From: Thalassovita sp.
GTDB lineage: Bacteria; Pseudomonadota; Alphaproteobacteria; Rhodobacterales; Rhodobacteraceae
Reading direction: 5' to 3'
Assembly (NCBI GenBank): GCA_029212905.1
Contig: JARGPB010000006.1
Location: 124,001 to 188,000, forward strand
DNA length: 64,000 nt
Shown here: one piece after another, positions 10,175-19,046 of the stretch
Layout: the number at the start of each line of letters is the position of its first letter
Numbering within the stretch: position 1 is the first letter of the stretch
Position numbers and translations under genes: made by a program
Notes under the pieces: generated by a model
What the model saw: the letters and a program-made list of their open reading frames with translations, nothing else
Databases searched by the model: none
What the model was told of the DNA's origin: nothing

Positions 10175-12204
10175 GGCGGTTTGCCCCCTTTGCGTTGGTC
10201 GCGGTCCTGCTGTGCGGGGCAGGGATGCGGGATGCGTTGGACGGTTGGGTGGATCGCACAGATTTGCCCGTGACGATCGTCCCGCACTCGACCGAGGTGC
10301 GCGACCGCACTGGCCAATTGCTGCGTGCCTATACCGTTGAGGACGGCCTGTGGCGCCTGCCTGTCAGTGTTGACCAGGTTGATCCCCGGTTTCTGGATAT
10401 GCTGGTCGCGTACGAGGACAGGCGGTTTTATCACCACGCGGGCGTCGATCCGTGGGCGGTGTTGCGCGCCGCGGGGCAGGCCATAAGCCAAGGGCGCATT
10501 GTATCGGGGGGCTCGACCCTCACGATGCAGGTGGCTCGTCTGCTCGAGGATGGTACGACGGGACGATGGCGGGGAAAACTGCGCCAAGTCCGGGTTGCCT
10601 TGGCATTGGAACGACGTCTGACCAAGGTCCAAATCCTGAATCTTTATCTGTCTCTGGCGCCATATGGCGGGAATATCGAAGGGGTGCGCGCCGCAGCGTT
10701 GACGTATTTCGGGAAAGAGCCCGCGCGGCTGACACCGGCCCAAGCTGCGCTGCTGGTCGCGCTGCCCCAAGCCCCCGAGGCACGCCGCCCGGACCGCCCC
10801 GACAACAGCGCCTTTGCCGCGCGCGAACGGGTGTTGCGGCGGATGCTGGCCGCTGGTGTCCTGACGGCCGAAAACACACAGGCCGCGCGGATGGATCCGA
10901 TCCCGACCGCCCGTAGGCCATTCCCTGCATCGGCTCCGCATCTGGCTGATCGTGCCTTGGCACGTGCCCCGGATCGCCAGCGCCACGATCTTACGCTGGA
11001 TACAGACCTACAGGCGCAATTGGAGGCGCTGGCGGCCAGCACCTTGCGCGGCAAACAGGCCGAGCTGTCTATCGCCATTCTGGCGGCGGATGCCCGCAGC
11101 GGCGAAATCCTGGCTTCTGTCGGATCGGGCGGCTATGCGCCCGGCCAAGGGCAGGGGTTTGTTGATATGACACGCGCATTGCGCTCGCCTGGATCGACGT
11201 TGAAACCGTTGGTCTATGCGATGGCCTTTGATCAGGGGCTGGCACATCCCGAAACCCTGATCAACGATCGACCGGTGAAATTTGGCAGCTATGCCCCGCA
11301 AAACTTCGATGGGCAGTTTCGTGGTGAAATCAAAGTGTCCGAGGCCCTGCGCCAGTCGCTGAATATCCCCGTTGTGCTTTTGACCGAAGAGATCGGGCCG
11401 CTGCGCTTGATGGCCGCGCTGCGTCGGTCCGGGGCGGCGCCGGTGGTGCCGGGCGGAAAACCTGGTCTTGCCGTGGCGCTGGGGGGCGTCGGGGTGACGC
11501 TACATGATCTGGTGCAGCTCTATGCCGGACTGGCCAATGGGGGGCAGGCGGTGACGCTGCATGATCGGGGGGGTGCCCGGCCCGGCGTGCAAATTGTCAG
11601 CCGCGCTGCGGCGTGGCAAGTAGGGCATATTTTGTCGGGCCTGCGCCCTCCGCCCGGAGCGCCTGCGAACCGATTGGCCTATAAGACCGGGACTTCTTAT
11701 GGGCACCGCGATGCCTGGGCAATCGGGTTCGATGGCAAACATGTGGTCGGTGTCTGGCTGGGGCGGCCTGATGGTACGCCTGTGCCTGGAGCCTTTGGTG
11801 GCGAGCTTGCCGCGCCCGTCTTATTCGACGCGTTCCAACGGCTAAAGCCTCGGCTGGAGCCCTTGACCGCCCCGCCACCCGAGACCCTGTTGGTGAGTGC
11901 TGCGCTACTGCCCCAGCCGCTGCGCCGGTTCCGGGGGCGCAATGCCCTATTCGAGAGCCAGGACGGCGCGCCCAAATTGGCCTTTCCGCCGAATGGGGCG
12001 CGATTGCCTGTGGGGGATGCGGGGCTGGTGGTCAAACTGCGGGATGGGCGGCCACCGTTTACGGTATTGGCCAATGGTGCGCCTGTGCTGACAGGGAACC
12101 GAAACCGAGAGGTTGCACTGCACGGGATCGGAAAGGGGTTTGTGACGCTGTCGGTGATTGATGCCAAAGGACGCTCAGATCAGGTCAGCATCCGGGTCGA
12201 TTAA
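10171..12204 (+). CDS. pbpC: Penicillin-binding protein 1C (bifunctional glycosyltransferase/transpeptidase)
   Basis: A 677-aa peptidoglycan synthase. An N-terminal hydrophobic segment (FAPFALVAVLLCGAG) anchors it in the inner membrane. The glycosyltransferase domain is seen in AYEDRRFYHHAGVDP and GGSTLTMQVARLL. The transpeptidase domain has the SxxK serine in SPGSTLKP (about residue 342), SLN, and KTGTSYG (about residue 505). The C-terminal region (about 590-677) is the PBP1C-type tail (FPPNGARLPV). It starts inside the stop of the alpha-2-macroglobulin gene (ATGA overlap), the conserved arrangement in many proteobacteria. A hairpin terminator follows its stop directly. Confidence 0.95.
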   Translation: MRRFAPFALVAVLLCGAGMRDALDGWVDRTDLPVTIVPHSTEVRDRTGQLLRAYTVEDGLWRLPVSVDQVDPRFLDMLVAYEDRRFYHHAGVDPWAVLRAAGQAISQGRIVSGGSTLTMQVARLLEDGTTGRWRGKLRQVRVALALERRLTKVQILNLYLSLAPYGGNIEGVRAAALTYFGKEPARLTPAQAALLVALPQAPEARRPDRPDNSAFAARERVLRRMLAAGVLTAENTQAARMDPIPTARRPFPASAPHLADRALARAPDRQRHDLTLDTDLQAQLEALAASTLRGKQAELSIAILAADARSGEILASVGSGGYAPGQGQGFVDMTRALRSPGSTLKPLVYAMAFDQGLAHPETLINDRPVKFGSYAPQNFDGQFRGEIKVSEALRQSLNIPVVLLTEEIGPLRLMAALRRSGAAPVVPGGKPGLAVALGGVGVTLHDLVQLYAGLANGGQAVTLHDRGGARPGVQIVSRAAAWQVGHILSGLRPPPGAPANRLAYKTGTSYGHRDAWAIGFDGKHVVGVWLGRPDGTPVPGAFGGELAAPVLFDAFQRLKPRLEPLTAPPPETLLVSAALLPQPLRRFRGRNALFESQDGAPKLAFPPNGARLPVGDAGLVVKLRDGRPPFTVLANGAPVLTGNRNREVALHGIGKGFVTLSVIDAKGRSDQVSIRVD

Positions 12205-12230
12205 AAAGGGCGAGGAAACCCCCGCCCTTT
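12205..12230. terminator. Bidirectional intrinsic terminator between pbpC and the thiolase gene
   Basis: Perfect 8-bp stem AAAGGGCG/CGCCCTTT (12205-12212 with 12223-12230), extendable by GG/CC in the loop. It immediately follows the pbpC stop and ends 20 bp before the convergent thiolase stop. The A-rich and T-rich flanks let it work in both directions. Confidence 0.75.
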
Positions 12231-12250
12231 CGTCTTCAAGGGTGTCTGGA

Positions 12251-13426
12251 TTACAGGCGTTCGATGGCCAACGCGATACCCTGACCGCCGCCAATGCACA
12301 TGGTGATCAGCGCTTTGGTGCCGCCGATGCGTTCCAGTTCGTACAGGGCTTTGATAGTGATCAAAGCGCCGGTTGCGCCAATCGGGTGACCCAGGGCAAT
12401 CGCCCCGCCGTTGGGGTTTACCTTGGCGGTGTCCAGACCCAGGCCGTTATTCACGGCGATTGCCTGCGCGGCGAAGGCCTCGTTCGATTCAATCACGTCA
12501 AAATCCGAGATCGAAAGGCCCGTGCGGGCCAGCAGATTTTCCACGGCAGGGACGGGGCCAATCCCCATGACCTCGGGGCGGACACCGGCGTGGGCATAGC
12601 CCAAGATGCGGGCTTTGGGCTTCAGCCCGGCCTTTTCGGCGGCATCTGCGCGGGCCAGAACCAGCGCTGCGGCGCCGTCATTCAGACCCGAAGCATTGCC
12701 TGCCGTGACAGATCCGTCCTTTTTGAACGCGGGGCGCAGCTTGGCCAGAGTTTCCTCGGTTGTGGCTTTGGCGTGTTCGTCGGTGGTGAATTCAACCATC
12801 TGACGTTTCACTTTTACCTCGACCGGGACGATCTGGCTGGCGAAGTGCCCTGCTTCGATTGCGGCCAGGGCGCGGCGCTGGCTTTCTGCGGCGAAGGCAT
12901 CCATCTGTTCGCGGGTCACGTCATGTTCGCCAGCAACATTTTCAGCAGTAATGCCCATGTGGCCGGTGCCGAAGGGGCAGTTCAGCGCGCCCAGCATCAT
13001 GTCGACGGTGCGAATGTCGCCCATCTTCTGACCCCAGCGCTGATCCTGGATGATATAGGGCGAACGGCTCATGTTTTCGGCGCCACCTGCGACGGCGAAG
13101 TCGGCATCACCCAGCATCAAAGATTGCGCGGCGGACACAATGGCCTGCGCGCCCGAGCCACACAGCCGGTTCACATTCATTGCAGGGGTGGTTTCGGGAA
13201 TGCCAGCATCAACAGCGGCCACACGCGACAGATACATATCCCGCGGCTCGGTGTTGATGACATGCCCAAACACCACATTTCCAATCTGACCGGGTTCGAC
13301 ACCTGCGCGTGTCATGGCCTCTTTGGTGACGATGGTGCCCAGCTGGGTCGGTGCGACGCCAGCGAGCGATCCACCGAAGGTGCCAATCGCGGTGCGTGCA
13401 CCGTCCAGAATTACGATATCGGTCAT
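12251..13426 (-). CDS. Acetyl-CoA C-acetyltransferase (thiolase)
   Basis: A 391-aa thiolase, the normal length for the type II biosynthetic/degradative family. The nucleophilic Cys lies in NRLCGSGAQAI, the active-site His in ALGHPIGATGA and the second Cys in CIGGGQGIALA. It condenses two acetyl-CoA to acetoacetyl-CoA, or cleaves 3-ketoacyl-CoA. Roseobacters use this class in polyhydroxybutyrate, ethylmalonyl-CoA or fatty acid metabolism; the substrate range cannot be read from sequence. No phaB or phasin gene is adjacent. The start is supported by an RBS in the sequence gagaagaaa just upstream on the minus strand. Confidence 0.93.
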   Translation of the reverse strand: MTDIVILDGARTAIGTFGGSLAGVAPTQLGTIVTKEAMTRAGVEPGQIGNVVFGHVINTEPRDMYLSRVAAVDAGIPETTPAMNVNRLCGSGAQAIVSAAQSLMLGDADFAVAGGAENMSRSPYIIQDQRWGQKMGDIRTVDMMLGALNCPFGTGHMGITAENVAGEHDVTREQMDAFAAESQRRALAAIEAGHFASQIVPVEVKVKRQMVEFTTDEHAKATTEETLAKLRPAFKKDGSVTAGNASGLNDGAAALVLARADAAEKAGLKPKARILGYAHAGVRPEVMGIGPVPAVENLLARTGLSISDFDVIESNEAFAAQAIAVNNGLGLDTAKVNPNGGAIALGHPIGATGALITIKALYELERIGGTKALITMCIGGGQGIALAIERL

Positions 13427-13498
13427 TTTCTTCTCCCGCAGTGTGAAATTACGGGGACGCTAGCTGAAATCCAGGTGGCGCAACAGTGAAAACCAGGT

Positions 13499-13520
13499 CC
13501 CCACCGAAATGACGGTGGGG
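13499..13520 (-). terminator. Hairpin terminator downstream of the 53-aa ORF
   Basis: Perfect 8-bp stem CCCCACCG/CGGTGGGG with a 6-nt loop. It begins 8 bp past the stop of the small minus-strand ORF and is followed on that strand by a short T-rich run (GGTTTTC). Confidence 0.55.
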
Positions 13521-13527
13521 CGAGCAT

Positions 13528-13689
13528 TCACTTCTTTGTCGCAAACAGATTACTCTGCGTAAGCTCACGTAGAAGACGCAGAACGCCAGGCTCTTCTTTG
13601 GTGGTTTGGGGCTGCGCCATACCGGCATGTTGAAGCAGTTCTGGCAGAAGCTTCTCGGCGCTTTCTAGATCGATCTTTTGGTGAAACAT
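13528..13689 (-). CDS. Small hypothetical protein, 53 aa
   Basis: This short ORF reads MFHQKIDLESAEKLLPELL and continues to end in LTQSNLFATKK. A GGAG ribosome binding site lies 9 nt before the ATG on the minus strand, and an 8-bp hairpin follows the stop, so it looks like a complete small transcription unit. The composition is that of a soluble, mostly helical peptide with charged ends; there is no signal peptide, Cys or transmembrane segment. I do not recognise a family. It sits between the thiolase and phosphatase genes, both on the same strand. A real small gene is likely, and its role is unknown. Confidence 0.6.
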   Translation of the reverse strand: MFHQKIDLESAEKLLPELLQHAGMAQPQTTKEEPGVLRLLRELTQSNLFATKK

Positions 13690-13786
13690 TTCTCTTTTCT
13701 CCTTTGAACATAGATCAAAGGATGTGCGTCGCCCGTCGCTATTTGCGGATCAGGGCGCGGCGGAAATGTGGCAAATATTTCGAGTT

Positions 13787-14524
13787 TTACAGGTCTGCGG
13801 GGGCCAGCAAGGACCGGCCCGAGGGCGTCAATTGCCAGACTTGGCCGTGTTCGAAAACTGCTGCGGTAATGGGGCGGCCGTAGCCTGCGCCACTATCCAG
13901 GTTGACCCGGTTGCCATGGTGCTCGGGGGTTTGAACAGCGGTGTGACCGTGAACCACCAACCAGGGGTGGGCGCGCGTATCCTCTAGGAAATCGCTGCGA
14001 ATCCACATCAAGTCGTCGCGGTCTTGTTCAATCAACGGCACGCCTGGCCGGATACCCGCATGAACAAAAAGCAGATCGTCCTGTGCCAGATAGGTTGGCA
14101 GGCCACGCAAAAAATTCCGGTGCTCGATTGGGACGGTTGCACGGGCTTCGGCCAGCAGCTGTTCGACCGGGCGGTCCAGCTCTGACATTCCGTACGAGGC
14201 GAGCGTCGCAAGACCTCCGATCCGGGGGCCTGTCCAGGGGACACCCGACAGAACGCGCGGGTCCATGTTGATCCCATGTTCGATAAACCCGCTGAACAGA
14301 TCGTCATGGTTGCCGGACAACACCGTCCAGTTGAGCCCAGATTCCTGTCCGGCCATCAGACGTTCGATCACTTGTTTGCTGCTGGCGCCGCGATCCACCA
14401 GATCGCCCAAGAACACGATACGGGCATCGCGGCCGCCATCTGTGCTGATCAAGTCCAGCGCCGTTTCCAGCATCTCCAGTTGGCCGTGGATATCCCCAAC
14501 AGCATAGATCGGAGTGTCATTCAT
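13787..14524 (-). CDS. Metallophosphoesterase, serine/threonine protein phosphatase (PPP) family
   Basis: A 245-aa cytoplasmic PPP-family phosphatase. All dinuclear-metal motifs are present: GDIHGQ near the N-terminus, GDLVDRG, GNHDDLF, HAGIRPGVPL and VVHGHT. This is the layout of bacterial PrpA-like or ApaH-like enzymes, which dephosphorylate proteins or split diadenosine polyphosphates. The substrate cannot be decided. The start carries a gcaaggag RBS on the minus strand. It stands alone between the small 53-aa ORF and serA. Confidence 0.88.
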   Translation of the reverse strand: MNDTPIYAVGDIHGQLEMLETALDLISTDGGRDARIVFLGDLVDRGASSKQVIERLMAGQESGLNWTVLSGNHDDLFSGFIEHGINMDPRVLSGVPWTGPRIGGLATLASYGMSELDRPVEQLLAEARATVPIEHRNFLRGLPTYLAQDDLLFVHAGIRPGVPLIEQDRDDLMWIRSDFLEDTRAHPWLVVHGHTAVQTPEHHGNRVNLDSGAGYGRPITAAVFEHGQVWQLTPSGRSLLAPADL

Positions 14525-14613
14525 CGCGGGCTCCTTGCCTGAGTCTGCGGAACCGTAAGAGACCGGCGCGGGATGGTCCAGAACCTATGTTAGTAGGGTG
14601 TCTCCAATAGAAT

Positions 14614-14642
14614 ACCCCCGCCCGGGCGAACCGGACGGGGGT
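14614..14642 (-). terminator. Intrinsic terminator of the serC-serA operon
   Basis: Stem ACCCCCG/CGGGGGT (14614-14620 with 14636-14642) with extra CCCG/CGG pairing inside, 25 bp after the serA stop on the minus strand. Confidence 0.65.
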
Positions 14643-14666
14643 CAATCTTAACCGTTTTGGAAACGC

Positions 14667-16259
14667 TTAGGCGTTGAATTCCAGCGGTTTGATCTGTTTG
14701 AACAGACCGGTCGCGGCCAGCGCGTCCAGAGCCGCCTGCGACAGCGAATCGTCTACGTACAGCAGGGCAATCGCCTCGCCACCGGCAGCGGCGCGGCCCA
14801 AGGTGAAGTTGGCGATGTTCACGCCGTTTTCGCCCAGAACACCACCCAGAGTGCCGATGATGCCGGGAACATCGTTGTTGGTGGTGTACAGCATGTGCTC
14901 GCCGACCTCGGCGTCGATGTTGATGCCTTTGATCTGGATAAAGCGCGGTTTGCCATCCGAGAACACGGTGCCCGCGATCGAACGTTCACGCTTGTCGGTG
15001 ACGACGGTTACTTTGACATAGCCTTCGAAGGCGCCGGACTTGTCCTGATTGGTGGTGCTGATCTGGATGCCGCGCTCTTTGGCGACGACGGGGGCCGACA
15101 CCATGTTCACGTCAGGGTTCGATTTCTTCATGATGCCAGCCACGACCGAGCAGTTCAGCGCGGGCAGATTCATTTCGGAAACGACACCGTCATACAGGAT
15201 GTTGATTGCCTTGATCGGCTCGTCGGTCAACTGACCGATGAAGCTGCCCAGGTGGCCGGACAGGGCGACCCAGGGGCCCATGACCTTGGCTTCTTCGGCA
15301 GTCATCGAGGGCAGGTTCAGCGCGTTTTCAACAGCGCCGTCCAGCAGGTAGTTCGACATCTGTTCAGCCACTTGCAGGGCCACGTTTTCCTGAGCCTCGG
15401 TGGTCGAGGCGCCCAGGTGCGGGGTGCAGACGACGTTGGGCAGGCCAAACAGGACGTTTTCCTTGGCGGGCTCTTCGGCAAAGACGTCAAAGGCAGCGCC
15501 GGCAACGTGGCCGGATTTCAGCAGCTCGGCCAGGGCGTTTTCGTCAACCAGACCACCGCGGGCACAGTTGATGATGCGCACGCCTTTTTTGGTTTTGGCC
15601 AGGTTTTCAGCGGACAGGATGTTGCGGGTGCCATCGGTCAGCGGCACGTGCAGGGTGATGAAATCGGCGCGCGCCAGCAGGTCGTCCAGCTCGACCTTTT
15701 CGACGCCCATTTTGTCGGCCTTTTCCTCGGACAGGAACGGGTCGAACGCGATAACCTTCATTTTCAGGCCCTTGGCACGGTCGCAGACGATGCCACCGAT
15801 GTTACCAGCGCCGATAACGCCCAGGGTTTTGTTGGTCAGCTCGGTGCCCATGAACTTGGACTTTTCCCATTTGCCGGCGTGGGTGCTGGCCGACGCTTCG
15901 GGGATCTGACGGGCTACGGCGAACATCATGGCGATGGCGTGCTCGGCGGTGGTGATCATGTTGCCGAAGGGGGTGTTCATGACGATCACACCCTTTTTCG
16001 AGGACGCTTCCTTGTCCACGTTATCGGTGCCGATACCAGCGCGGCCAACGACTTTCAGGTTGGTGGCGTGTTCCAGCAACGAGGGGGTGACTTTGGTGGC
16101 CGAGCGGATCGCCAGGCCGTCATACTGACCGATGATTTCGGCCAGTTTTTCTTTGTCCTTGCCAACGTCAGGCAGGAAATCAACGTCGATGCCGCGATCA
16201 CGGAAGATCTGAACAGCGGTTTCGGACAGTTTGTCGGATACGAGAACTTTGGGGGCCAT
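14667..16259 (-). CDS. serA: D-3-phosphoglycerate dehydrogenase
   Basis: First enzyme of serine synthesis: oxidises 3-phosphoglycerate to 3-phosphohydroxypyruvate with NAD. It has 530 aa, the long form. The substrate-binding and NAD domains are clear (LGVIGAGNIGGIVCDRAKGL; ARGGLVDE; active-site His in TPHLGASTTEAQ). An intervening ASB domain precedes a C-terminal ACT domain (about 455-530, NNDVPGIIGTLGGVLGENGV), the usual serine-binding regulatory module. It is second in a minus-strand operon, 63 bp after serC, and gagagccccc gives a plausible RBS. Confidence 0.97.
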   Translation of the reverse strand: MAPKVLVSDKLSETAVQIFRDRGIDVDFLPDVGKDKEKLAEIIGQYDGLAIRSATKVTPSLLEHATNLKVVGRAGIGTDNVDKEASSKKGVIVMNTPFGNMITTAEHAIAMMFAVARQIPEASASTHAGKWEKSKFMGTELTNKTLGVIGAGNIGGIVCDRAKGLKMKVIAFDPFLSEEKADKMGVEKVELDDLLARADFITLHVPLTDGTRNILSAENLAKTKKGVRIINCARGGLVDENALAELLKSGHVAGAAFDVFAEEPAKENVLFGLPNVVCTPHLGASTTEAQENVALQVAEQMSNYLLDGAVENALNLPSMTAEEAKVMGPWVALSGHLGSFIGQLTDEPIKAINILYDGVVSEMNLPALNCSVVAGIMKKSNPDVNMVSAPVVAKERGIQISTTNQDKSGAFEGYVKVTVVTDKRERSIAGTVFSDGKPRFIQIKGINIDAEVGEHMLYTTNNDVPGIIGTLGGVLGENGVNIANFTLGRAAAGGEAIALLYVDDSLSQAALDALAATGLFKQIKPLEFNA

Positions 16260-16322
16260 GGGGGCTCTCCTTCAAAGATGAAATTAGGGGAAAAGGGCGG
16301 GCGCGCGGCCCGCCGCCATCGC

Positions 16323-17465
16323 TTATTGGGCTGCGATTTCGGCCTCGAAGGCCCATTCCAGCCAGGGCAGCATCGCCTCGATATCCGAGGTTTCAACCGT
16401 GCCGCCGCACCAGATACGCAGGCCCGCAGGGGCGTCGCGATAGGCGCCAATGTCCAGCGCGATGTTTTCCGCTTCCAGACGTTTGGCGACGGCCTTGGCA
16501 AAGGCGGCGCCGTCCTGAATGCGGTCATCGGTGAACTTCAGACAGACCGAGGTGTTCGAACGCGTCGCGTCGTCTTCGGCCAGGTTGGCGATCCACGGCT
16601 TGGCGTCGCAGAAATCCCAGACCGCCTGCGCGTTGGCAGTGGCGCGACCGATCATGCCTTGCAGACCTCCGACCGAGCGTGCCCAGTCCAGCGCGACCAG
16701 GTAATCCTCGACGGCCAGCATCGACGGGGTATTGATGGTGGCGCCGGTAAAGATGCCCTCGATCAGTTTGCCGCCTTTGGTCAGGCGGAAGATTTTCGGC
16801 AGGGGCCATGCGGGGGTGTAGCTTTCCAGACGCTCAACCGCGCGGGGGCTGAGGATCAGGATGCCGTGCGCCGCTTCGCCGCCCAGCACTTTTTGCCACG
16901 AAAACGTGGTCACATCCAGCTTGTCCCAGGGCAGGTCCATCGCGAAAGCAGCCGAGGTGGCGTCGCAGATGGTCAGGCCTTCGCGGTCGGCGGGGATGGC
17001 GTCGCCGTTGGGCACCCGCACACCCGAGGTGGTGCCGTTCCAAGTAAAGACGACGTCGTTGTTGAAGTCGACGGTGTTCAGATCAACGATCTGACCATAG
17101 TCAGCGGTTTTCACCTCGGCGTCGATTTTTAGCTGTTTGACGACATCAGTGACCCAGCCAGAGCCAAAGCTTTCCCACGCGACCATTTCGGCCTTGCGAG
17201 CCCCCAGCAGCGACCACAGGGCCATTTCGACGGCGCCGGTGTCAGATGCGGGCACGATGCCGATCTTGTAGTCTGCGGGGATACCCAGCACTTCGCGGGT
17301 GCCTTCGATGGCGTCCTTCAGCTTGGCCTTGCCGACAGCTGCGCGGTGCGAACGGCCCAAAGCGGCGTCCGACAGCAGATCCAGTGAAAATGTGGGAATT
17401 TTGGCGCAGGGGCCAGAGGAGAAACGCGGATTTGCCGGCCGCGTTGCCGGTTGTTCAATAGCCAT
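16323..17465 (-). CDS. serC: Phosphoserine aminotransferase
   Basis: PLP enzyme converting 3-phosphohydroxypyruvate and glutamate to phosphoserine; 380 aa. It belongs to the alphaproteobacterial SerC subgroup (start MAIEQPATRPANPRFSSGPC; the PLP lysine in TFSWQKVLGGEAAHG). It opens the serC-serA operon and is divergent from serB, so the three serine-pathway genes form a cluster. A structured leader that resembles the serC RNA motif precedes it. GGAAGGG lies about 9 nt before the ATG as RBS. Confidence 0.96.
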   Translation of the reverse strand: MAIEQPATRPANPRFSSGPCAKIPTFSLDLLSDAALGRSHRAAVGKAKLKDAIEGTREVLGIPADYKIGIVPASDTGAVEMALWSLLGARKAEMVAWESFGSGWVTDVVKQLKIDAEVKTADYGQIVDLNTVDFNNDVVFTWNGTTSGVRVPNGDAIPADREGLTICDATSAAFAMDLPWDKLDVTTFSWQKVLGGEAAHGILILSPRAVERLESYTPAWPLPKIFRLTKGGKLIEGIFTGATINTPSMLAVEDYLVALDWARSVGGLQGMIGRATANAQAVWDFCDAKPWIANLAEDDATRSNTSVCLKFTDDRIQDGAAFAKAVAKRLEAENIALDIGAYRDAPAGLRIWCGGTVETSDIEAMLPWLEWAFEAEIAAQ

Positions 17466-17560
17466 TTTTAGCTACCCTTCCAGATAAGCGCCTCTCGTTG
17501 GGGAGAGGTGTCCCACGGACGGACATAAGGGGGGACGGGTGCTTTCACAACGGTTAAAAT
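17466..17560 (-). ncRNA. Candidate serC leader RNA (serC motif, alphaproteobacteria)
   Basis: The minus-strand 5' region of serC holds two consecutive hairpins: a stem GTCCC/GGGAC (17532-17536 with 17510-17514) and a stem CCTCTC/GAGAGG (17503-17508 with 17491-17496), followed by the GGAAGGG RBS and the serC start. A conserved serC leader motif is known upstream of serC-serA operons in alphaproteobacteria, and position and shape fit. I assign it by context and base pairing, not by a covariance-model match. It probably controls serC-serA expression; the ligand, if any, is not known. Confidence 0.5.
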
Positions 17561-17571
17561 GCCGCTATAGC
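17543..17571 (+). promoter_or_regulatory. Candidate sigma-70-type promoter for serB
   Basis: A -35 like TTTCAC (17543-17548), a 17-bp spacer and a -10 like TATAGC (17566-17571), about 50 bp before the serB start. It lies in the divergent serC/serB intergenic region. Prediction by eye only. Confidence 0.35.
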
Positions 17572-17624
17572 GCCGCTTGAATGCAATTTTGCGACCCTGA
17601 ACAGCTATGATCGGAAACTTTCTC

Positions 17625-18500
17625 ATGTATGTCGCCACTCTTTTGACTGCTCCTTCGGCCCGCAATCTGGATGCGGCATTGCTTGATTCGCTGCGCAACG
17701 CATGGGGTGGCGGTGATGTGCAGTGGCTGGCCGCAGACGAAGCGGCCGAGTTCCCGCTGACCAGCCTGCCTGATAACCAATGGGACGTCTGGGCAGATTT
17801 GCAGAGGATGGGCGTGGATCTGATCATACAGCCGATCAAGGGCCGCACAAAGAAGATGCTATTGGCCGACATGGATAGCACCATGATCCAACAGGAATGC
17901 ATCGACGAGCTGGCGGACGAGGCCGGTGTCGGCGAGCGTGTTAAGGACATCACGGCCCGCGCCATGAATGGCGAACTGGATTTCGAGGGGGCGCTGACAG
18001 AACGTGTCGGTCTGCTCAAAGGCCTGCCCGAGGCGATTATCGGGAAGGTTCTGGCCGAGCGGATTACCTTTATGCCGGGCGGCAAGGCCCTTGTGGCGAC
18101 GATGCGGGCGAATGGTGGATATGCGGCGCTTGTGTCTGGCGGGTTTACCGCCTTTACGGCCAAGGTTGCGGCCGAGCTGGGCTTTGATGAAAACCACGCC
18201 AACACCCTGCTTATGGAAAATGGCCAGCTGTCCGGCGATGTGCAGCGTCCGATTTTGGGGCGTCAGGCCAAGGTCGATCAGCTGGAGAAAATCACAGCCA
18301 AGTTGGGGATCGCTGAATCCGACGTGATCGCAGTGGGCGATGGGGCCAATGATCTGGGAATGTTGGGCCGTGCGGGCACAGGCGTTGCCCTGCACGCCAA
18401 ACCCTCGGTTGCGGCTGAATGCGAGGTACGGATCAACCACGGAGATTTGACCGCGCTGCTGTATGTTCAGGGGTATGCCAAGGACGAATTCGCGGGCTGA
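17625..18500 (+). CDS. serB: Phosphoserine phosphatase
   Basis: Last step of serine synthesis: hydrolysis of O-phosphoserine. HAD superfamily, about 291 aa. The motif I DMDSTM carries the nucleophile Asp, followed by ECIDELAD, motif II LVSGGFTAF and motif III/IV AVGDGANDLGML. The N-terminal about 80 residues form the ACT-like extension of long SerB proteins. An in-frame ATG at 17607 exists, but the one at 17625 has GGAA 8 nt upstream and gives the typical N-terminus MYVATLLTAP. It is divergent from serC-serA. Confidence 0.95.
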   Translation: MYVATLLTAPSARNLDAALLDSLRNAWGGGDVQWLAADEAAEFPLTSLPDNQWDVWADLQRMGVDLIIQPIKGRTKKMLLADMDSTMIQQECIDELADEAGVGERVKDITARAMNGELDFEGALTERVGLLKGLPEAIIGKVLAERITFMPGGKALVATMRANGGYAALVSGGFTAFTAKVAAELGFDENHANTLLMENGQLSGDVQRPILGRQAKVDQLEKITAKLGIAESDVIAVGDGANDLGMLGRAGTGVALHAKPSVAAECEVRINHGDLTALLYVQGYAKDEFAG

Positions 18501-18557
18501 CGTGCGTCGGGAATAAGGTAGCATCCCTTTGGAGCCATGAGGTCAAAGGGGAACCCA

Positions 18558-19046
18558 ATGCCAACACCCGAAGAGAAGATCCAGGCGCTTGGGCTGTCTA
18601 TGCCCGCGCCGACGAAATTGCCGCCTGGCCTGCACCTTCCTTTTGCTTTTGTGAATGTCCGCGGTGGACGGGTGCTGTTTTCGGGCCATCCCAAAAGTGC
18701 GCCGGACGGTGGTATCGCGGGCCCGTATGGCCTGCTGGGCACTGACCTGACCACCGAAGAAGGATATGATGCGGCGCGGATCGTGGCCCTGTCTGTACTG
18801 TCAAACATCAAGGCCGAGATAGGCGAGCTGTCACGGATCACCGGCGTTGCGCGGGTGTTTGGCATGGTTGCTTCGGCCCCGGGTTATACTGAACAACATT
18901 TTGTCGTGAACGGTTTCAGCGATTTGTTTCTTGGGGTGTTCGGTCCCGAAATTGGTCAGCATGCCCGCTCGGCGATTGGGTTGTCGGGATTGCCAATGGG
19001 CTTTGCAATGGAGATCGAGGGCGAGGTTCTGATCGACTGTATCTAG
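18558..19046 (+). CDS. RidA (YjgF/YER057c) family protein
   Basis: A 162-aa protein of the longer RidA-like subgroup (NVRGGRVLFSGHPK, YDAARIVALSVLSNIKAEIG, GFSDLFLGVFG, ARSAIGLSGLPMG). RidA proteins hydrolyse reactive enamine/imine intermediates made by PLP enzymes; this subgroup is often less well defined and may lack the canonical catalytic Arg. The start has the RBS aaaggggaac. Its TAG stop (19044-19046) overlaps the left end of an IS630-type element, whose TA target lies inside the stop codon. The TA duplication leaves the stop intact, so the protein is probably unaltered. Confidence 0.88.
   Translation: MPTPEEKIQALGLSMPAPTKLPPGLHLPFAFVNVRGGRVLFSGHPKSAPDGGIAGPYGLLGTDLTTEEGYDAARIVALSVLSNIKAEIGELSRITGVARVFGMVASAPGYTEQHFVVNGFSDLFLGVFGPEIGQHARSAIGLSGLPMGFAMEIEGEVLIDCI

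Noticed and set aside
12158..13489. 443-codon plus-strand ORF opposite the thiolase
   Set aside because: It is an antisense shadow of a strongly conserved thiolase. GC-rich third positions keep it open. It has no RBS or recognisable domain.
14895..17132. 745-codon plus-strand ORF opposite serA and serC
   Set aside because: It spans two real antisense genes and their intergenic gap, and its protein has no known motif.
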